Source of the DNA: Chlorocebus sabaeus
Taxonomy: Eukaryota; Chordata; Mammalia; Primates; Cercopithecidae
Length of the DNA stretch: 64,000 bases
Assembly: GCF_047675955.1 (NCBI RefSeq)
Contig: NC_132925.1
Coordinates: forward strand, 69,383,622 to 69,447,621
Reading direction: 5' to 3'
Positions within the stretch are counted from its first letter, which is position 1. Every line of letters starts with the position of its first letter. This document shows, piece by piece, positions 59,246 through 64,000 of this stretch. The notes beneath the pieces are model-generated. The model was not told where the DNA came from and made no database searches. It worked only from the letters and a program-made list of their open reading frames with translations. Position numbers and translations under genes: made by a program.

Positions 59246-60484
59246 GCTAGTATGACACATACATAAAATAGTTTTATATTTACAATTAGTTTTGAAATTT
59301 TGAATTTGGGTGAAGAAGTGATGAAAAATATTATATGTGGAATTATCTTTCATTGATAGTCCTTATCTAATTGTATCATAAAGGGTTCATAATGTTTCTA
59401 GTATGATAATTTATTAAATACACATCAAGAAACAAACTCAGATTTTAGATACCAATACTATACTTTAAAAAGGGGGAGTTCTTATATAGTTCTAGCAGTA
59501 AATTCTAAGGTAAATCATTTTACATTTTTTATTCAAAATAGAAGATAATTGTTCTTTGGAATTTCAATGTACCTACATGGAAAAAAATGTTACTTTTTAG
59601 CCAAAAAATGTAGCATTGGTACAGAATATTTGGGAGATTAAAAAATGTTAGAGCAAGTAAACAGACTCTATTTTGAAATAATAACTTTGAGGAACACTTT
59701 TTGTGTTCTGGAGATTTTAGTTACCCACAGAATTTGTTTTTAACTTAAAATAGAGAATTTGGTTTAAGTGCCTCTGGTGTCTTTTTTAGAATTTGGATCA
59801 TAGAGTGTCACCAGCACTCATGTTCAAGTATCCAAAAGGAAGAAGTTTAAGTGGAAATTTTCCTTATTCTTTAACCAATGTATCTATAGACTTTCTAATA
59901 GAAGAATGCTGTGCAAGAGCTCGGTGTAACAATCATGTTCATAAAAATAACATATTTCACATTGACATTTGTTCTTAATACCTTTTTCTTTTAGTGTTCA
60001 TCGGGGTGCATAAGTGATAGAAGGATGTGTTTGCTAAGGCAATTACCCATTATTGTTGAGTGGTCTAGCAATCCCCTGAGTAAACTCATGCGTAATCTGT
60101 TTGTGCATAATATACTGTCTACAGTACTGTACCTACCCCTGCTGGGGGGAGAAAACATTTGGGACTTCTTGCTCATACTGTTTCCTCCTACACTGAATGA
60201 CCTCTTTTCCCAATCCTACCTTCATCTCTCTATAGCCAAATCCAAACTGTCTTTCAGCATTAAAAGTTCAAGTGCTTTTAATGGCCACATAGAAAGTTAT
60301 TTTTCCTTCTCTCACAACCCCTGAGACTTTATCAATACCCCTCATTATAGTTAGGTATAATACAGGTGAGACAATGTTTATGAACACATTTTATCCTATT
60401 AGATTCTAACTGTAATGAGGTGAACAACTAATGGGTTGCTGGCTGCCTTACATGCTCTGCCAACTGCTCCCTACTTTCTGATAG
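59246..60484. other. No recognised feature
   Basis: AT-rich unclassified sequence; a 99-codon plus frame (60025-60324) has no known domain. Confidence 0.45.
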
Positions 60485-60498
60485 CTGACCTTCCATTC

Positions 60499-60795
60499 TT
60501 TTTTTTTTTTTTTTTAAGACCGAGTCTCACTCTGTTGCCCAGGCTGGAGTACAGTGGCATGATCTCGGCTCACTGCAACCTCTGCCTCCTGGGTTCAAGC
60601 GATTTTCCTGCATCAGCCTCCTGAGTTGCTGGGATTACAGGCACCCGCCACCACGCCTGGCTAATTTTTGTGGTTTTAGTAGAGATGGGGTTTCACCATG
60701 TTGGCCAGGCTGGTCTCAAATCCCGACCTCAGGCGATCTGCACACCTCAGCCTCCCAAAGTGCTAGGATTACAGGCATGAGCCACTGTGCCCAGC
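60499..60795 (-). mobile_element. AluS, inverted, with TSD
   Basis: Full inverted Alu from a T18-type tail to 'gccactgtgcccagc'. TSD ctgaccttccattc (60485-60498) and ctgatcttccattc (60796-60809), one mismatch. Confidence 0.95.
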
Positions 60796-61235
60796 CTGAT
60801 CTTCCATTCCACTCCTCCATTTCTCATATGCATGACCTGTGAAGAAGCAAATGTGCTCCAGCAACCAGGATCACATACCAAGCAACAGCATCTTGGGAAA
60901 CAATGTTTGGTGATGGGTGGATGCTTGACCTGCTCCCTGGGTAACAGGGCCCGAAAAGAAAAAGGAAGAGAGATTGATTGTCTCTCTTCATGTAGCTCAG
61001 ACTGTAAGATGTAGTGTTGAAAGTGAATCACATCATTCATCTGATCAAAACCCTCTCAGAGCTCCCATGATCCTTGGAAAAAAAACACACAGTTCTTCAA
61101 ACAGCCTGCAAAGTCCTCTGTGACCTGTGTCCCCGTTAATTCTCACTTCTCACCTCTTAGTTATCACACTATCTGCTCTAGGCATGCTGGCTTCTATGCT
61201 GTTCCAATACCCCTGGAATTGGAACCTGAGACCTA

Positions 61236-61520
61236 CTATAGACTAAATGTTTGTGTCCCCCTAAAATTCATATGTTGAAACCTGGTCTCCAATGTGATGG
61301 TATTTGGAGGTTGGGCCTTTGGGAGGTGATTAGGTTTCAGGTGGAGCCCCTAGGATTGGACTGGGGCTCTTAAAAAGGGATGAAAAAGAGCAGCCCTTAC
61401 CAGGAACCCACGCATGCTGGCACCCAGACCTTGGACATTCAGCCTATGCAGCTGGGAAAACTGTTGTTAAAGTTACCCAGTTTGTGTAGTTTGCTATAGC
61501 AGCCTGAATAGGCTAACACA
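61236..61520 (+). mobile_element. MaLR-type LTR (MLT1-like), in L2
   Basis: 'aattcatatgttgaaacct', 'ggcctttgggaggtgattag', 'accttggacattcagcc' and the end 'ataggctaacaca' fit an MLT1-type LTR, ~285 bp, with its middle third shortened. Confidence 0.72.
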
Positions 61521-61763
61521 GAACCTTTGCCCTGGTTATTCCCTCTGTCCATGACCACCTTCACCAATGCACTGGCATGATCAAATCTCACATTTCTGAT
61601 TCAAGCCTTTCTGCAAGTGTTGTCCTATCAATGAGGCCTATTCTGACATTCTGTTTAAAATCACAACCTCCCTTCTCTCCCCTCCCCTATTTATAGCATA
61701 TTCAGTCCCCTTCATTCTATTCCAATCATTTATACCTTTAGCACTTAACACTTTTTAACATTG

Positions 61764-62065
61764 TTCTTTTCTTTTTCCTTTTTAAGACAGAGTCTTGCTC
61801 TGTTGCCCAGGCTAAAGTGTAGTGGCGTGATCTTGTCTCACTGCAACCACCACCTCCTGGGTTCAAGCAATTCTCATGCCTCAGTCTCCCAAGTAGCTGG
61901 GATTATAGGCATACACCACAATGCCTGGCTAATTTTTGTATTTTGGGTAGAGATGGGGCTTTGCCATGTTGGCCAAGCTGGTCTCGATTTCCTGGCCTCA
62001 AGTGATCTACCCGTTTTAGTCTCCCAAAATGCTGGGATTACAGGAGTCAGCCACTGCTCCCGGCC
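61764..62065 (-). mobile_element. Alu (S/J), inverted, in L2
   Basis: Inverted Alu with TSD taacatt at 61756-61762 and 62067-62073. A 102-codon frame (61761-62069) reads through the whole Alu; this is a well-known by-product of antisense Alu sequence and not a gene. Confidence 0.93.
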
Positions 62066-62250
62066 CTAACATTTTCCATATATCTTATTTCTGATGTCTA
62101 TTGTTTGCTGTCTATTTCCACATACTAGGGTATAAGCTTGGTAAGGCCAGGTCTTTTTGACTTGTCTTCACTGCTGTCTGTATCCAAGTACCTAGAACAA
62201 TGTTTGATATCATGAACATTCATAAATATCTGTTGAATAAGTAAATATGT

Positions 62251-63299
62251 AGCCACATCCTAGTGTATGATGAGGGGAGCAGAAAAAGTAGGTCTGAAGC
62301 TACAGAGAAGCATAAAGTATATGCATATATTTCCTCGGGCCCTTCTCTATCTCTGCTGTATTTATAATATAAACTCCCTCCTCTACTTAGGCCAGTTCTG
62401 AAAAATTACTATGGCTTGAACTAAGACTCTAATACATTTAAGAAGGCAAAAGCCGAGAGTCAAGTTTGTTTATTTCTATCTTTCAATTGCCCTCCCTTGA
62501 TTTGTTGCAATGCCTTGCACACAATGCGTATATTTAAGTTAAGTTAATGAATGCAGCTTTGCTTAAATAAAATCTAACTTACTAAGATATTTGCTCCACA
62601 CTAAGGAATTTTTATACTGCCACTGCTTATAGTCAGGAAATCACCCTGATGATGTATTTACTTGCCTGTGTTATCTTAGTCTAGTTTGCTATTAAATTGA
62701 TTTCTGTACATTGCAGGTCAGTGTTTGTGGATCTTATTTTAGCATGTTGCAATCCACCTAATGACCCAATTCATGTGTTGGGTGGTGATCTCCATTTCTC
62801 TTCTGCTAAGATCTGTAATCAATATATCATCAGTGGGTAATCAGCGCATGTCTTTGCATAATGGTTTAGCATCAGTTTCACTGCAAAATCTGCTTGTGCA
62901 TTTCAGAAAAGAGTCAACAACTCGAAGCCAAAGCATAACACCTCAGAGATGGTGCTGTATCCTTGAATAGGAAATTTTCTAAGACTAGATTACAAATATA
63001 TAAAATACTAACATCACATTTGTAATGCCCAATTTCGTTCTTGAAAACAAAAACTGTAATACATCTTTTGTAAGAATTTTAGGATTAGAAATTATATTAT
63101 AAAATACAAATGTTACTTAGTCCATCAAAGATGAGGATTTGGAAGAACCCAGATCAACTCAGAAAGCATTAGAACATCTTCCCTAAGTTTTCACTTTCTC
63201 TTTAGGTATTTCTGTTTGAGAAGATTTTTCCTCTTAAGTAAACATTTAAGACAACTCTTTCCTCTTCTTTCAAAGCACATAGTATGGAAGAAAGTTTCA
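62251..63299. other. No recognised feature
   Basis: AT-rich unclassified sequence, short frames only. Confidence 0.45.
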
Positions 63300-64000
63300 A
63301 AGCAGTTGTGCTGAAAAAATTGGATATTTATATGCAAATAAGTAAACCTAAACCCAGACCTTAACCACAATTAATCAAAATGTATCATACACCTGAATGT
63401 AAAATGCAAAATTATAAAACTTCTAGGAAAGGATATAGGAGAAAATCTGTCTGACCCTGGGTTGGGTGATGAGTTTTTATATACAACACCAAAAGTAAAA
63501 AAGAAAAAAAATAAAACAATGAGCAAAAGATCTGAATACATATTTTAGTATAGAAGATAAACAGATGTCAAATAAACATATGAAAAGATGCCCATCAGTT
63601 ATCATTAGGGAAAGGCGAATTAAACCAACAATAAGAAATGCCACACATATCATAATGGCTAAAATCCAAAAAAAATAACGATATCAATTAATGGTGAGAG
63701 TGAAGAGCAAAAGGAACTTTTCTTCAGTCCTAGTGAGAACACAGAGTGGTTCAACCAGTTTCAACCACAGTTTTGCAGTTTATTACAAAGCTAAACAAAG
63801 CCTTGTCCTATGATCCAGCAATTGTGCTCCTTGGTATTTATCAAACTTATTTGAAAAAACATGTCCATGTAGAAACTTGCACACAAATATTTATTGCAAC
63901 ATTATTCATAATCAACAAAACTCATATGCTCTTGAATAGATGAATGTATAATCAAACTGTGGTACAAGCATATAGTAGAATATTATTCAGTGATAAAAAG
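63300..64000 (+). mobile_element. L1M LINE, ORF2 C-terminal part, runs off window
   Basis: 'aaacttctaggaaaggatat' (63418), 'tacaacaccaaaagtaaaaa' (63482), 'cctatgatccagcaattgtg' (63807) and 'gtagaatattattcagtgat' (63974) follow the ORF2 end of an L1MB-like element. ORF2 is broken by stops; the 3' UTR lies beyond 64000. Confidence 0.8.

Larger units (their letters stand above)
61025..62250 (+). mobile_element. L2 LINE 3' region split by two insertions
   Basis: L2 pieces at 61025-61235 ('aaccctctcagagctcccat', 'gcctgcaaagtcctctgtga'), 61521-61763 ('cctttgccctggttattccc', 'caatgaggcctattctgac') and 62066-62250 ('gtataagcttggtaaggcca', 'atatctgttgaataagtaa') read as one continuous L2 once the LTR and Alu are removed. 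Confidence 0.8.

Noticed and set aside
61761..62069. 102-codon frame with a clean protein-like reading
   Set aside because: It is an antisense Alu translated end to end; this is a common artefact, and no splice or promoter context supports it.
1..64000. tRNA, rRNA, snRNA, CRISPR or prokaryotic operon content
   Set aside because: No cloverleaf, small-RNA signature, spaced repeat array or compact gene organisation was seen; the repeat content is that of a primate nuclear genome.

Overview
The window is nuclear DNA of a primate, most likely an Old World monkey (Cercopithecidae: macaque, baboon, vervet or relative). Alu, L1, MIR, L2 and MaLR remnants are abundant. The two youngest Alu copies (44170-44491 and 45948-46260) share the bases ggctcaagcctg, gaatggcgtaaa and gagatccggccactgc, which I know as markers of Old World monkey AluY lineages; hominoid AluY has ggctcacgcctg, gaatggcgtgaa and gagatcgcgccactgc. 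This inference rests on remembered family consensus sequences, not on an alignment.

I found no host protein-coding gene, rRNA, tRNA or CRISPR. Every open frame of 60 codons or more is a fragment of a transposable element or a short chance frame in AT-rich DNA. The window could be intergenic or lie inside a long intron; the sequence alone does not decide.

Layout. 0-6 kb: an L1 3' end, a MIR, a two-LTR THE1 (ERVL-MaLR) element at 949-3231, and a minus-strand HAL1-like LINE (3240-5560) carrying a nested L1 with a 10-bp target-site duplication (TSD). 6-30 kb: mostly unclassified AT-rich DNA with scattered Alus, MIRs, L2 pieces, solo MaLR LTRs and hAT transposon relics, including an L2/CR1 reverse-transcriptase fossil at 20.4 kb. 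30-33 kb: an Alu inserted in a palindromic DNA transposon, then a minus-strand L1M. 34.4-46.7 kb: a dense LINE stack, nearly all plus strand (HAL1-like, two L1s, L1MB, a second HAL1-like, L1MC), hit by two older Alus and two monkey-type AluY copies. 47-55 kb: mostly unclassified sequence, with one strong CTCF-like motif at 50729-50743. 55.6-58.3 kb: a minus-strand L1M with an internal deletion. 58.9-62.3 kb: two L2s, the second split by an MLT1-type LTR and an Alu. 63.3 kb to the end: an L1 running off the window.

Nothing here forms a gene system. Points worth a second look are the monkey-specific AluY pair, the full-length THE1, a 47-bp exact copy of an Alu segment dropped 1.6 kb away next to a hairpin, two long perfect hairpins outside recognised repeats, the CTCF-like site, and local duplications inside the LINE stack. 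Family names come from memory of consensus sequences; boundaries without a stated TSD are approximate, usually to within 10-50 bases.
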